The notes beneath the pieces are model-generated. The model was not told the origin of the DNA. It saw only the letters and a list, made by a program, of their open reading frames with translations, and did not search any database. A DNA stretch of 64,000 nt, from NCBI GenBank assembly GCA_001305115.1, contig BCAA01000012.1, forward strand, positions 1-64,000, read 5' to 3'. Origin of the DNA: Clostridia bacterium UC5.1-1E11. Lineage in GTDB: Bacteria > Bacillota > Clostridia > Oscillospirales > Acutalibacteraceae. Position numbers and translations under genes: made by a program. Shown one piece after another: positions 43,643 to 54,866 of this stretch (position 1 is the stretch's first letter; every line of letters starts with the position of its first letter).

Positions 43643-44683
43643 ATGCTGCGATGTCGACTGGTTTATTTGCTTGCTCTTGTAGGGGCTGTTCTATTTTATA
43701 TTTTCTTTAATGGATATTTGTCCTATTTTGTCCTGATTTTCGCACTGGTTTTGCCGTTCCTCTCCCTCGTTTTGAGCTTGCCTGGGATGTGTGCCATGCG
43801 CGCCCATGTGGAAATTCCCCTCACAGCCGTTGCCCGGAAAAGTCCGTTTCCCGTCCAATTGATTGTGGAAAACCGAACGCCATTTCCTATGGCGCGTGCA
43901 CGTATTCGCCTCTGTTATTCCAATACATTTAGTCACGAGGAAACGCACGAAACGGTCTTTATGCCCGTCTTTCACGGAAAGCAGCGGATCGAGCGTGAGG
44001 GGATTGCCCAGCACTGCGGAAAGCTTTTGTTCTCTTTGGAAGAAATACGATGTTACGATTTTCTCGGTCTGTTTACCTGCCGGCATAGAACTCCAAAGCC
44101 AAAGGAACTGTTCATTCTTCCTCATATTTCCCCTTTGGAACTTGCCTTGGAATCCTCTTCCGCTCCGGACCCGGAAAGCGATACCTTTTCCACAGAAAAG
44201 CCCGGGGACGATCCTTCCGAAATTTTCGGAGTCCGCCCCTATCGGGAGGGGGATCGGTTGCGCAGCATTCATTGGAAGTTATCTTCCCGCACAGGGGAGC
44301 TCATGGTCAAGGAGTTCAGCCTTCCTATCTGCAGTTCCGCTTTAATTATGATCGATCTGTTTGGTGACACCGATATGTTGGACGGTGTCTTGGACAGGTT
44401 CGCCGCTCTCTCCCATCTTCTATTGGAAAATGGTCTGGAATACGAGGTACAGTGGTACGATCCCAATGCTGTTCAGCTTCACCAAGTACACTTGGCAAGT
44501 TTTGACGATCTTTATGCTCTTTTAAACCAATTGCTGGCGCATCCAGCACCGAAGGATGGTTTATCCGTTCCGGAATGCCGCATGCGTTTGGGGGACGTAA
44601 AAGAGTATCCCTATATGTTTTCCATTACGCCGCAGCACATTGAGGAGCTCGTCAGCGGCACGGTATGGGAGGAAGTGCTATGA
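43643..44683 (+). CDS. DUF58 domain membrane protein
   Basis: 346 aa. Two N-terminal TM helices (LVYLLALVGAVLFYIFFNG, YFVLIFALVLPFLSLVLSL), a beta-rich middle and the DUF58 block: EIFGVRPYREGDRLRSIHWK and SSRTGELMVKEFSLP, followed by a degenerate VWA fold (SSALIMIDLFGDTDMLDG). Partner of the MoxR ATPase; the complex is thought to act at the envelope. Stop overlaps the next gene start (ATGA). Confidence 0.92.
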   Translation: MLRCRLVYLLALVGAVLFYIFFNGYLSYFVLIFALVLPFLSLVLSLPGMCAMRAHVEIPLTAVARKSPFPVQLIVENRTPFPMARARIRLCYSNTFSHEETHETVFMPVFHGKQRIEREGIAQHCGKLLFSLEEIRCYDFLGLFTCRHRTPKPKELFILPHISPLELALESSSAPDPESDTFSTEKPGDDPSEIFGVRPYREGDRLRSIHWKLSSRTGELMVKEFSLPICSSALIMIDLFGDTDMLDGVLDRFAALSHLLLENGLEYEVQWYDPNAVQLHQVHLASFDDLYALLNQLLAHPAPKDGLSVPECRMRLGDVKEYPYMFSITPQHIEELVSGTVWEEVL

Positions 44684-46961
44684 AAGAGCAAAATCAAGCG
44701 GGGATTCTCCTGAGCCGTCCGGCCTGGAAGAATCCAAAACGGGGGAGTTTATCCATTCTGTTGGCAGATACGCTCTTGGTTCTACTCAGCCTGTTTGGAA
44801 CTGCACAATGTCTTGTGTCGGCGTTCTCTCTATCGGTCAAGCCTTTATTCTTATCCCTGTGTATCGCATTGTTTACCTTTCTATTTCTTGTGGTATTTTC
44901 TTTAAAGCGATGGCGCCTTCCATTCTTATTGGCCTTATCCGCGGCCTATTGTGTCACCGCGTACTTTTTGCGAACCTATTTCCTTCAGGGATTCGTTCTG
45001 ACTACGAATCAGATTCTGTCTACTATGAGTGCGCACTCTCGCTTTGATTTTCCACAATTTCGAGTTGACTTGCCGGTCGGCGAATATACAAATGCCTGTA
45101 CGATCTTTCTGGCGTTTGTATTGTTCTTTTGTCGTGTTATATATGCTGGACCGTCCGCCGACACAGCTTTTGGCTTTCTCTATTGGGGACAGCCCCTTTC
45201 CTTCTTGTTCCACTGGGTTTCACGATTACACCTGCATGGCCTTCCGTATTGATGCTGCTCGCCTTTTGGGCTACGCTGTTATTTAGCCGCTTTTGCGCGC
45301 ACAGTTCCTTTGGCCGAACAGCCGCTGCAGGCCGTGTCGCCCTGCTTGTACTCCCCGCCGTTGGCCTTTGTCTGGTGGGTATGAGCTTGTTGATTCCTCA
45401 GGACACCTATACCCGTCCGGTTGCCATCGAAGAACTTCGGAAGGATTTGGAAAGTGGGATTTATCAATCCTCCCTCTTTTCTACACAAGGCGGGACGCTG
45501 GGGCGTGTCAATCTCAACACAGCGGGCAACCGAGAGTATACCGGGCAAACCGTCTTGCGGGTCAAGAATCCAGACAAAACGCCCTTATACCTGCACGCAT
45601 TTTCCGGAAGCGTTTATACCGGTGTCAGTTGGGAGCCTCTTCCCGACTCTTCCTACACCGAGTTGGAGGACGCCCTTTACTTTAACCCACAGAACATGGC
45701 AGGACAGTTTCTCTCCTTTTATGCACTTCCAGAAGAGCAATCGCTTTTGATGGAAATTGAAATACAAAATGTTGCTGCCAATCGGAACTGTATCTACGCG
45801 CCTTATGGCCTGGCTTCCCGTCCAGAGGAATTGCCCGGTACGGCATTTGTTCATGACGCTTATATTCGCGCGACTTCTCCATTTGGAATGACAGATTATA
45901 CGCTACAAACATGGGATTTGACCCGCTTTTCTCGGACTGCAGACCTTGAATTGGTCTCCGAACCGTTCTATTCTGCGGAACAGGCGTATCGTTCCTTTGC
46001 CAACACCCATTACACGCAGTTGCCACAAAACCTTCTGGAAAAGTTACAGTGGTACTGCATACAGATGGGGATTCCCTCCGTAGAAATCGCCGGACAGGAG
46101 GCGGTCGTTCGCGCGATCACAGATTTGGTCCTATCCAGCGGCGAATACACCCTATCCCCCGGGACAACACCGGAAGGGCGCGATTTTGTGGATTATTTTC
46201 TCTTTGAAAACCATAAAGGATACTGTGTTCATTTTGCCAGCACAGCCGTCGCACTTTTGCGTTCACAGGGAATTCCCGCGCGTTATGCAGAGGGATATGC
46301 TGTTACCGCAAGGGACTATGGGGAGGATGGCTGGGCAGATATTCCAGATCAGCACGCCCACGCTTGGGCAGAGGTTTATACTCCAGGGCTGGGCTGGCAA
46401 CCTTTGGAGGTCACGCCAGGTGTCCAGCTTACCTCTGGTGAGTTGAACGAATCAGGCGATGTTCTTCCAGAAGAGTCCTCCAGTTTACCAGAAAGTGAAC
46501 CGGAAAGCAGCAGTGAGCCGTCTTCCAGTGAAGTTACACCTTCCTCCTCTCCGGTGGAGACATCTTCCAGCGCATCTTCTACTGCCGAACCTGTCTCATT
46601 TGATTTTGGCCCACTTTCCCCCATTCTTTTGGTATTTTTGTCGGCTGGCGGTGGATTTTTCCTGGTTGCCCTACGGCGGGTTATTCTTTTGAAACGGCGT
46701 GAGAAACGGTTTCATCTGGTCAATACCAATCAAGCGGCCCTTGCAATTTACGCTTATCTGACAGACCTCGCTGCATTTGGTGCTTCTATGAACCCGCGTT
46801 CGGAAGAACTGGCGCTAAAGGCCAAGTTTAGCCCACATATTCTTACACAGGATGAGGTTGAAGAATTGCGGTCCGATGCCCATAAAATGGCGCGTGCACT
46901 CTATCCCACTTTGCCCGTGTTCCGTAAGCTGGTCTTTAAATATGGAAAATGTCTGCTTTAA
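44680..46961 (+). CDS. Transglutaminase-like (TgpA-type) membrane protein, frameshifted near the N-terminal third
   Basis: About 760 aa. N-terminal multi-TM region, an extracytoplasmic transglutaminase core and a C-terminal TM plus cytoplasmic tail. The catalytic triad is visible: Cys in NHKGYCVHFASTAVALL, His in DQHAHAWAEVY and Asp/Glu region in GWQPLEVTPG. A Ser/Pro/Glu-rich stretch follows (residues near 600-640), then a TM helix (LLVFLSAGGGFFLVALRRVI). Between about 45135 and 45180 the frame changes: removing one base near 45136 and one near 45179 gives LYMLDRPPTQLLAFLLGTAP; one added base is the alternative. Third gene of the MoxR-DUF58-TGase module. Confidence 0.87.
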
Positions 46962-47536
46962 GCAGAAGGTTTCCTCCCCGTCTTCATTGTGGAAAATCCG
47001 TAGACAAGATGAAACATTTTCGGGTTGTATAGGTGGTTCCCATTCCCTTACTCGAAGTCAAGAGGGTGTCCCAAAACTACGAATTGTTTGATTCATAGGA
47101 AAGGGGCATCCTCTTTCTGATTGGAAAATATCTAAGTTTCTAAAAAACGAGGGCCCCGTCATTTCATAACTTTGGAACCCTCTCCAAGTAGGCTTATAAG
47201 GGGACCCTATTACCGGCGAGCGCCTTCAGATGCATAGAACCCCCCTTGTATCACTTGCCCACGGCCTGCAAACGAGCAAGTACCCTTCTAACAACAAACT
47301 TCTATCCATTGAAAGATTGTTGTTAGTAGCTTGCTTTGTCTAATACTTGAAGCGAACGCTTTTTTACGTGGCATCTCTACCAGCAGAACCAGCGGTTTTC
47401 CTAACCAATCCCCTTTCCTTTTCTCAATAAGCCTGAACCTTATTGTATTGGGTTTGAGATCTTTCGCATAACTTCTTTTTTCTCCGCATATCGGGGAATT
47501 TTGTTTCGTCTTTCTTAAATACCTAAATGAAGGAAT
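46962..47536 (+). other. Gene-free region with an imperfect inverted repeat and possible IS-end remnant
   Basis: About 575 bases. It contains GCAAGTA..CTAACAACAA (47276-47297) pairing with TTGTTGTTAGTAGCTTGC (47317-47334), a long imperfect stem-loop. Around 47065-47085 the string GAGGGTGTCCCAAAACTAC resembles the outer ends of several clostridial insertion sequences. No transposase fragment was recognised. Confidence 0.4.
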
Positions 47537-47582
47537 AAAAAGGCTCTGTAATCGGCTGAGTGGCCGGACTACAGAGCCTTTT
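47537..47582 (-). terminator. Bidirectional terminator downstream of htpG
   Basis: Stem AAAAAGGCTCTGTA / TACAGAGCCTTTTT with a 19-base loop; good U-tracts on either strand. Confidence 0.85.
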
Positions 47583-47608
47583 TATATTCGGGGGACTATA
47601 CAGAAATC

Positions 47609-49498
47609 TTATACCATCAAATTGCAGACTCGATTGGAAAATGCTACTGGATCGTCAATGGATACGCCTTCAATCAGAAGCGCCTGATCGTACAGCAGCT
47701 TTGCATATTCCTTCAACTGATCCTGATTCTCCGTATACAGCTTACAGAGTTTTTCAAAGATCGGATGGTTCGCGTTGATCTCCAAAACCCGCTGCGCCTG
47801 GACCTTCTGGTCGTTCGGCATTGCATTGAGCACTTTTTCCATTTCAATAGAGATCGCTCCCTCAGAGGACAGGCAAACTGGGTGGGATTTGAGCTTTTGA
47901 GAAAGAATTACCTCTTTTACCTTTCCGTCCAAAGCATCCTTCATGAACGCGAGCAAATCTTTATTCTCTTCCACTTTCTTTGCAGCTTCCTGCTTTTCTT
48001 CCTCAGTCTCCAAGTCTAAGTTGTCTGCGGAAACAGAACGGAATTCCTTCTCCTCGTACTTCATCATCATGCGCAGAGCAAATTCATCCACATTATCCGT
48101 AAGATATAGGATCTCATACCCCTTATCTTTCAGTGCCTCTGTCTGCGGAAGGAGATCAATTTTGTCCACTGTCTCGCCGCAGGCATAGTAGATATACTTT
48201 TGCTCTTCCTTCATGCGGCCCACATACTCTTTGAGCGTCACCAATTTCTTCTCACTGGAAGAGTGGAACAGCAACAGATCCTGTAGGATCTCCTTATGCA
48301 TACCGTAGTCGGCGTACACGCCATATTTTAGCTGTAAACCAAAATTTTTATAGAAAGATTCGTATTTCTCACGCTCGTTGAGCAACATACTTTCCAACTC
48401 GGACTTGATCTTCTTTTCCAATCTAGAGGCAATGACCTTCAACTGGCGGTCGTGTTGCAACATTTCTCTGGAAATATTTAGCGACAAATCCTGCGAATCG
48501 ACAAGGCCTTTCACAAAACTGAAATAATCCGGCAGAAGATCCGGGCATTTCTCCATAATCAATACCCCGTTCGAGTAGAGTTGGAGTCCCTTTTCGTAAT
48601 CGCGGGTATAAAAATCGAACGGTGCGCGTGCCGGAATAAACAATAGGGCGTTGTACGTAGCCACCCCTTCTGTACTGCTGTGAATAACCTTCAGCGGTTT
48701 TTCATAGTCATTGAATTTGTCCTGATAAAACCGATTGTACTCTTCCTCGGTAATCTCATTTTTATTCTTACGCCAGAGCGGAACCATGCTGTTTAGGGTT
48801 TCATTCTCCGTATAGGTTTCAAATTCGGGATTTTTCTCATCGCAACCCTCTTTCATGCGGCTTTTTTCCACATCCATTCGGATGGGATAGCGAATGTAAT
48901 CCGAATACTTCTTGACAAGATTCTTTATGGTGTAGGTATCCAAGAATTCGTCGTAATTGTTTTCTTCTGTATTTGGCTTGATGTTCAGAAGAATCTCCGT
49001 ACCGTAACTTTCCTTTTCACAGGGCTCGATGGTGTACCCTTCGGCTCCTTTGCTGGACCACTTCCATGCTTCATCGCTTCCAAACGCGCGGCTCGTCACG
49101 GTCACACAGTCGCTGACCATAAACGCTGAATAAAAGCCGACCCCAAACTGGCCGATAATCTCGATATCCTCTTTTGGCTCGTTGTCCTTTTTAAAGCTGA
49201 GCGAACCGCTTTTGGCGATGGTACCCAGATTGTTTTCCAGTTCGTCTTTCGTCATACCGCAACCATTGTCCGAAATAGTCAATGTGCGCTCTTCCTTATT
49301 CGGTTGGATGCAAATAGAGAAGTCCTCCCGCGAGAGCCCGGTATCTCCGTCAGACAGCGTTTTATAGTAGAGCTTGTCGATGGCGTCGCTTGCGTTGGAA
49401 ATCAACTCGCGCAGAAAGATCTCACGGTGCGTATAGATCGAATGAATCATCAAATCCAAAAGGCGTTTTGATTCCGCCTGAAACTGTTTCATTGCCAT
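47609..49498 (-). CDS. htpG: Chaperone HtpG (Hsp90)
   Basis: 629-aa Hsp90. GHKL ATPase motifs: [56 protein letters not shown]; middle domain [17 protein letters not shown]-terminal dimerisation domain [20 protein letters not shown]. Start at 49498 ([10 protein letters not shown]) follows AGAGGTTGATAAAA. A CIRCE element sits 26 bases upstream at the transcription start, so HrcA repression is likely. Confidence 0.97.
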   Translation of the reverse strand: MAMKQFQAESKRLLDLMIHSIYTHREIFLRELISNASDAIDKLYYKTLSDGDTGLSREDFSICIQPNKEERTLTISDNGCGMTKDELENNLGTIAKSGSLSFKKDNEPKEDIEIIGQFGVGFYSAFMVSDCVTVTSRAFGSDEAWKWSSKGAEGYTIEPCEKESYGTEILLNIKPNTEENNYDEFLDTYTIKNLVKKYSDYIRYPIRMDVEKSRMKEGCDEKNPEFETYTENETLNSMVPLWRKNKNEITEEEYNRFYQDKFNDYEKPLKVIHSSTEGVATYNALLFIPARAPFDFYTRDYEKGLQLYSNGVLIMEKCPDLLPDYFSFVKGLVDSQDLSLNISREMLQHDRQLKVIASRLEKKIKSELESMLLNEREKYESFYKNFGLQLKYGVYADYGMHKEILQDLLLFHSSSEKKLVTLKEYVGRMKEEQKYIYYACGETVDKIDLLPQTEALKDKGYEILYLTDNVDEFALRMMMKYEEKEFRSVSADNLDLETEEEKQEAAKKVEENKDLLAFMKDALDGKVKEVILSQKLKSHPVCLSSEGAISIEMEKVLNAMPNDQKVQAQRVLEINANHPIFEKLCKLYTENQDQLKEYAKLLYDQALLIEGVSIDDPVAFSNRVCNLMV

Positions 49499-49523
49499 TT
49501 TTATCAACCTCTTGCATTTTAAT

Positions 49524-49550
49524 TTAGCACTCTTATTAATCAAGTGCTAA
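49524..49550 (-). promoter_or_regulatory. CIRCE element (HrcA operator)
   Basis: TTAGCACTC (49524-49532), nine-base spacer, AAGTGCTAA (49542-49550): the CIRCE inverted repeat with one mismatch (A for G) in one arm. Confidence 0.92.
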
Positions 49551-49554
49551 TTGT

Positions 49555-49583
49555 ATTGTAGTACAACTTTTGAAAAAATGCAA
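49555..49583 (-). promoter_or_regulatory. Promoter of htpG
   Basis: Minus-strand TTGCAT (49578-49583) and TACAAT (49555-49560), spacer 17 bases, directly upstream of CIRCE. Confidence 0.75.
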
Positions 49584-49833
49584 TGAACAAATTATGAACA
49601 AAACATCCGGACGGATTGCCTCTCTTGACGATCACAATCGCAGAAGGCCCATTGAGGTTCAGCAGCCCTCCTCTGGCAGCCTATAGGCGCCGGACCTTTC
49701 TACCGCTTGAACCTCCGGATCTTGTACAATATTTTTGGGGACATCCATTCTTCCTATGAAGCCATCCGAAATAATTAAAGAAAACAAAGACGGCAAAAGC
49801 GAGGAATTCAGCCACGCTTTTGCGTCTATTCTT
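49584..49833 (-). other. Intergenic stretch between htpG promoter and ABC transporter stop
   Basis: About 250 bases with no supported gene. It contains GCGAGGAATTCAGCCACGC but no clear terminator. Confidence 0.4.
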
Positions 49834-51743
49834 TTATGCCAGATTGCCCGTATAGAGCTGATAGTAACGCCCCTTCTGGGCAATCAACTCGTCGTGTGTA
49901 CCGCGTTCAATGATTCGGCCTTGTTCCAGAACCATGATACAATCCGCATTCTTAACTGTGGACAAGCGATGCGCAATCACAAACGTTGTACGGCCATACA
50001 TCAATCCATCCATACCTTGCTGAACCAATGCTTCTGTACGGGTGTCAATGGAACTGGTCGCTTCGTCCAAAATCAAGACTGGCGGGTCTGCCACAGCAGC
50101 ACGAGCAATCGCCAGCAGCTGTCTCTGACCCTGGCTCAAATTCGATCCATCGCCAGTCAACATGGTATGATAGCCGTCCGGCAAACGGCGGATAAAGCCG
50201 TCTGCATTTGCCAAGCGTGCTGCTGCAATGCATTCCTCATCGGTTGCCTCTAAACGGCCATATCGGATATTCTCCATAACCGTCCCGGTGAAAAGATGCG
50301 TATCCTGCAAAACAATGCCCAAACTGCGGCGCAGATCATCCTTCTTGATCTTGTTGATGTTGATTCCGTCATAACGAATCTTTCCGTCTTGAATATCGTA
50401 AAACCGGTTGATCAGATTTGTAATGGTTGTCTTTCCGGCTCCTGTACTGCCGACAAAGGCCACTTTCTGTCCCGGCGTAGCATACAGCTTGATATTGTGC
50501 AGCACAATTTTATCCGGTGTGTAGCCAAAGTCTACATCGTTAAACACCACGTCACCCGTCAAACGCGTATAAGTCACCGTACCATCGCTGTGCGGATGTT
50601 TCCATGCCCAACGGCAAGTGCGCTCTTCGCATTCTACAAGGGAACCGTCGGCCTGTTCCTTGACATTCACCAGGGTAACATAGCCCTCGTCCGTTTCCGG
50701 TTCTTCATCCAACAGCGTAAAGACGCGCTCCGCGCCTGCAAGCGCCATGACAACGCTGTTGAGCTGTTGGCTGATCTGCGAGATCGGCTGCGTAAAGCTC
50801 TTATTGAGCGTTAGGAAGGATACCAGGGTCCCCAGCGTCAGTCCAACATACCCATTGATTGCCAAGGTCGCCCCGACGACTGCACAGAGCACATAACTCA
50901 GATTGCCAATTTGCACATTGGCGGGCATCAGGATATTGGCAAATGTATTTGCCTGCTTGGCGCTTTCCCGCAGGTTTTCATTTAATTCCCGAAATTTTTC
51001 CAGGGTTTCATCCTCATGGCAAAAGACCTTGACCACCTTCTGGCCATCCATCATCTCTTCAATGTAGCCATTCACAATACCGAGGTTCTTTTGTTGTTCT
51101 GCAAAGTATTTGCCCGATTTCCCAGCGATTTTGCGCGTCACCAGCAGCGAGACACAGATCATCGCCATGTAAGCAGGGTGAGTGGAATGTCCAAAATCAC
51201 CATGCTGCAAAAGATGCTCAGTACTGTAACGCCACAGGAACAAATCTGCGGCAAGCTCTGGCTGATAAACTGACGCAGGGTATCTGTATCATTGGTATAG
51301 ATACTCATGATGTCGCCATGCGCGTGGGTATCAAAATAACGGATGGGCAGCCGCTCCATGCGGGAAAACAATTCCACACGCAGATTTCGCAGTGTTCCCT
51401 GCGAGACATTGACCATCACGCGGGTGAACAAGAAGGAACAGAGAATACCAAATGCATAGACCCCTACGATCTGCAACAGAGCAGCCGCAAGCGGGCCAAA
51501 ATCCGGGTCCGGCGAACCAATCATCGGTGTGATATAGTCGTCGATCAGCGTCTGAAGAAACAATGTCCCGCGTACCTGGGCTAATGCAGCACCGATGATA
51601 CACACCAAAACCAGAATACAATGCGGTAAATAATTTTTAAAAATAAAGGCCAATAGACGTTTCAAAACCCCTTTGGCATTTTTGGGGCCTTTCCCTTTGA
51701 CACCGGGCACATTTCGTCTTCCTACTTGTCTGGTTTCACTCAT
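49834..51743 (-). CDS. ABC exporter half-transporter, second subunit, one frameshift
   Basis: About 636 aa: N-terminal TM domain (ILVLVCIIGAALAQVRGTLF; ERLPIRYFDTHAHGDIMSIY), then the ATPase. Walker A GSTGAGKTTITNLI, Q-loop VLQDTHLFTG, signature NLSQGQRQLLAIARA, Walker B LILDEATSSIDT, FVIAHRLSTV. A roughly 30-residue insertion (CEERTCRWAWKHPHSDG) lies before the ATPase core. One missing base near 51168 (TLLTMAMICV) joins the halves. Its ATG overlaps the stop of the first half-transporter, the usual arrangement of heterodimeric multidrug exporters. Confidence 0.92.
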
Positions 51744-53495
51744 GCCAACTCGCCTCCCTTCTGATCGAAGTCGCCGCCACCTTTTGTCTGATTCTCATAG
51801 ACCTCCTGATAGATCTTATTGGTCTTCAGCAGATTTTCATGGGTGTCCAGTCCATCGATTCGCCCGTCGTCCAGCACCAAAATGCGATCTGCATCCTGTA
51901 CACTGGAGATCCTCTGAGCGATAATAAATTTTGTCGTGTTGGGAATCTCCTCGCGGAACGCCCGGCGGATTTTGGCATCCGTGGCGGTATCCACTGCGCT
52001 GGTAGAATCATCCAAAATTAAAATCTTCGGCTTCTTTAACAATGCGCGCGCAATGCAAAGGCGCTGTTTCTGTCCACCAGAGACGTTCGTTCCTCCCTGT
52101 TCGATATAAGTATGATACCCCTTCGGCATCTGCTGGATAAACTCATCTGCGCAGGCCAACTGACAGGCGCGTTTGCATGCCTCTTCCGTTGCATTTTTAT
52201 CGCCCCAACGCAAGTTCTCCAAAATCGTCCCGCTAAACAACACGTTCTTTTGCAGAACCACCGCTACCTCATTGCGCAACGTCTCCAAGTCATAGTCTCG
52301 TACATCGCGGCCACCCACACGTACTGTACCCTCGGATACATCGTACAGGCGGCTGATTAAATTGACAAGGCTCGACTTTGCGCTGCCGGTCCCGCCAATC
52401 ACGCCGATGGTCTCCCCGGGGCGAACATGTAGATCGATGTCTTGTAAGACTGGTTTTCCACTGCCATGCCGGTAAGAAAAACTCACATGGTCAAAATCGA
52501 CGCTGCCGTCTGCAATTTCGGTGCAAGCCTCTGTTGGGCTCTGGATGTCAGGATTTTCGTTGATAACTTCTGCAATGCGGTGCATACTTGCAACACTCAT
52601 TGTAATCATAACGAACACCATGGAGAGCATCATCAAACTCATCAAGATATTCATAACGTAGCTGAACAGACTCGTCAGTTCACCAGTGGTCAAACTGCCG
52701 ACCGTAATCATCTGCGCACCAAACCAGCTGAGGGACAGAATGCACCCATACATCGCCAGCATCATAGCAGGATTGTTAAAAGCAAGCATACCTTCAGCCT
52801 TTACAAACAAGCGATAAAGATTCTGAGCTGCCTTTTGAAACTTTTCGGTCTCAAATTTCTCCCGTACAAAGGATTTGACCACCCGAATGGCGGAAACATT
52901 TTCTTGAACGCTCGCGTTTAGATCGTCGTATTTGCGGAACACCTGATCGAATAAGCTCATGGTTCTCCACATAATCAGACCCAAGCAGATCGCCAAAAAG
53001 ATAATCGCCACAACAAAAACCATACTGATCCGATTATTGATCGAAAACGCCATAAAAAGCGCACAAATCATCATCACCGGCGCACGCACACACATGCGCA
53101 AGACCATCTGATAAGCATTCTGCACATTGGTGACATCCGTGGTCAAACGGGTCACCAACCCAGCGGTGGAATATTTGTCGATGTTGGAAAAAGAAAAGCG
53201 CTGGATGTTGGCAAACATCGCATCGCGCAAATTACAGGAAAAACCTGTTGCCGCATTGGCTGCAAATTTTCCAGCCAGAATTCCAAAAAGCAGGCACAGT
53301 GCGGCTGCAACCAGCATCATGGCCCCCACACGATAAACGGTGGACATCTCTCCTGTGTTAATGCCGTCGTCGATAATCGACGCCATCATGAGAGGAATGG
53401 TCAATTCCATGACCGGACTCCAGCATCGTAAAAAGTGGGGCTAAAAAGGAGTCCCGCTTATACTGCCGGATCTGAGAAGTAAGTGTGTGGATCAT
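51740..53495 (-). CDS. ABC exporter half-transporter, first subunit, one frameshift
   Basis: About 584 aa. TM domain with FSFSNIDKYSTAGLVTRLTT and VQENVSAIRVVKSFVREKFE, ATPase with GGTGSAKSSLVNLI (Walker A), GGTNVSGGQKQRLCIARAL (signature), ILILDDSTSAVDTATD, where Asp replaces the catalytic Glu after Walker B. That is the degenerate site expected in one partner of a heterodimeric exporter. The N-terminus (MIHTLTSQIRQYKRDSF) is in another frame; one surplus G near 53413-53416 explains it (LESVMELTIPL). AAGGAGGATTTCT precedes the ATG. Confidence 0.92.
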
Positions 53496-53527
53496 AGAAA
53501 TCCTCCTTCCATTTTGTTTGGCACAAA

Positions 53528-53556
53528 ACTGTACGATATAGAACTATATGGTTCAA
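53528..53556 (-). promoter_or_regulatory. Internal promoter of the ABC exporter with palindromic MarR operator
   Basis: Minus-strand TTGAAC (53551-53556) and TACAGT (53528-53533), spacer 17. The spacer holds ATATAG-TT-CTATAT (53536-53549), a perfect palindrome. Confidence 0.65.
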
Positions 53557-53580
53557 AAACAGCTTGATGTTGAAACGAAA

Positions 53581-54027
53581 TTACTCCATAGGTTCTTGAA
53601 TCCGATCGCGTAGCTTCTTTAACAAAACCAATAATTCCTCGTGCTCCTTTGGGGTGATAGCGGACTCCACCAGCTCCTCCGCTTGCAAAATGGATGACTC
53701 TACACGGCAATGAATCTCCTTTCCCAATGGCGTCGGTACAATTTTTTTTAAACGCGCATCATGCGCCACACCTTCCCGACGAATATACCCTTTGTGTTCC
53801 ATCAGCTTTAAAATGCTGGTGACAGTAGAACGTGTAATATCAAAGCGGGATTCAATATCTTTCTGATAAATGTCATGCCCTTCATTGCGATGCAAATAAG
53901 CTAAGATCATACTGTGCATGGGTGTAATATCGTCATGGACATTTTTAGCAATGATATAATTCATCTTCCGCTCGATCAGGTTCCCCAGTGTCCGGATTTG
54001 GAACGTCAGAGCTTTTTCCGGATTCAT
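53581..54027 (-). CDS. MarR-family transcriptional regulator
   Basis: 148-aa winged-helix regulator: MHSMILAYLHRNEGHDIYQK, FDITRSTVTSILKLMEHKGY, IRREGVAHDARLKKIVPTPLG. Upstream of, and in the same direction as, a heterodimeric ABC exporter, a common MarR-controlled drug efflux arrangement. Its own promoter overlaps a palindrome similar to the one in front of the exporter genes, pointing to autoregulation. Confidence 0.93.
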   Translation of the reverse strand: MNPEKALTFQIRTLGNLIERKMNYIIAKNVHDDITPMHSMILAYLHRNEGHDIYQKDIESRFDITRSTVTSILKLMEHKGYIRREGVAHDARLKKIVPTPLGKEIHCRVESSILQAEELVESAITPKEHEELLVLLKKLRDRIQEPME

Positions 54028-54062
54028 ATTGTGCCTCCATCTGTTTTATTTCAAACTGTTTT

Positions 54063-54099
54063 GTATAGAACATTATACGGCCAATTCTTGAAATGTCAA
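54063..54099 (-). promoter_or_regulatory. marR-like promoter with overlapping operator
   Basis: Minus-strand TTGACA (54094-54099) and TATAAT (54072-54077), spacer 16. GTATA-GAACAT-TATAC (54063-54078) overlaps the -10 and shares TATAGAAC with the exporter promoter palindrome. Confidence 0.7.
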
Positions 54100-54866
54100 G
54101 TTCTTTTTTCGACAACCGTTAAAACTTACAGAATTTATTTTTTCATCTACATATTTTATACCGAATGGTAAAGTAGAAATCAGTCGGTATGCTTCTAACG
54201 GCTTCTCTCAGAGGTGTAATGCCCCGCTTGTCTTGGCATTACCTAAAAACCTTTCTCCCGCTTATCGCCTTATATTGGAAATACTTTTCATATTTGTGAC
54301 AAGGTCATTTTTCATTTCAACTGTATGAAACACGTTTAAATCGTAGTAAACGGCTGGCATAAATTTCCTTCATTTATTCTATGGGAATGATTTAGAAAGC
54401 CTTTTCCCCTCGAATCCTTCTCCATCATCCAATAAAGATTTAAATACAAGTGTCATCCACTCTGCATGATCAACGATTTTTGCGATTGCTTTATCTAAAT
54501 CATAAATTTTTTAGATTCAGTACTTTCTTCCGTTGTTCAACACGCGTCTGGAAAATGTTCATGATCCCTTGTACTTTTGCAAATACAGTCTATATGGAGC
54601 ATATCTTTAAATATATAAGGAATCTTTTTCCAATCATACGAGACCGCGGGTTCATCTTTATGCCCTTCAATACCAGGAAACCGATAGCAGCGCCTAGGGC
54701 TATCGGAACATAAAGCAAACACAATCATTGCATCACCCCATTTTTATGCCCATAATGGGGACTTTATATATATCGGATTTGCCGACCTATATGGATACTC
54801 ATCCTATCGGAACTGGAAGCAATTGTTATAAATTCCCCGTCATCCTCTCTCCCAAACTTTTGTACA
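54100..54866 (+). other. Gene-free region
   Basis: About 770 AT-rich bases with only short, unsupported ORFs. A hairpin GTAATGCC / GGCATTAC lies at 54216-54242. A minus-strand frame near 54560-54720 reads IALGAAIGFLVLKGIKMNPR, a possible remnant of a small membrane protein, ended by a stop. Confidence 0.4.
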
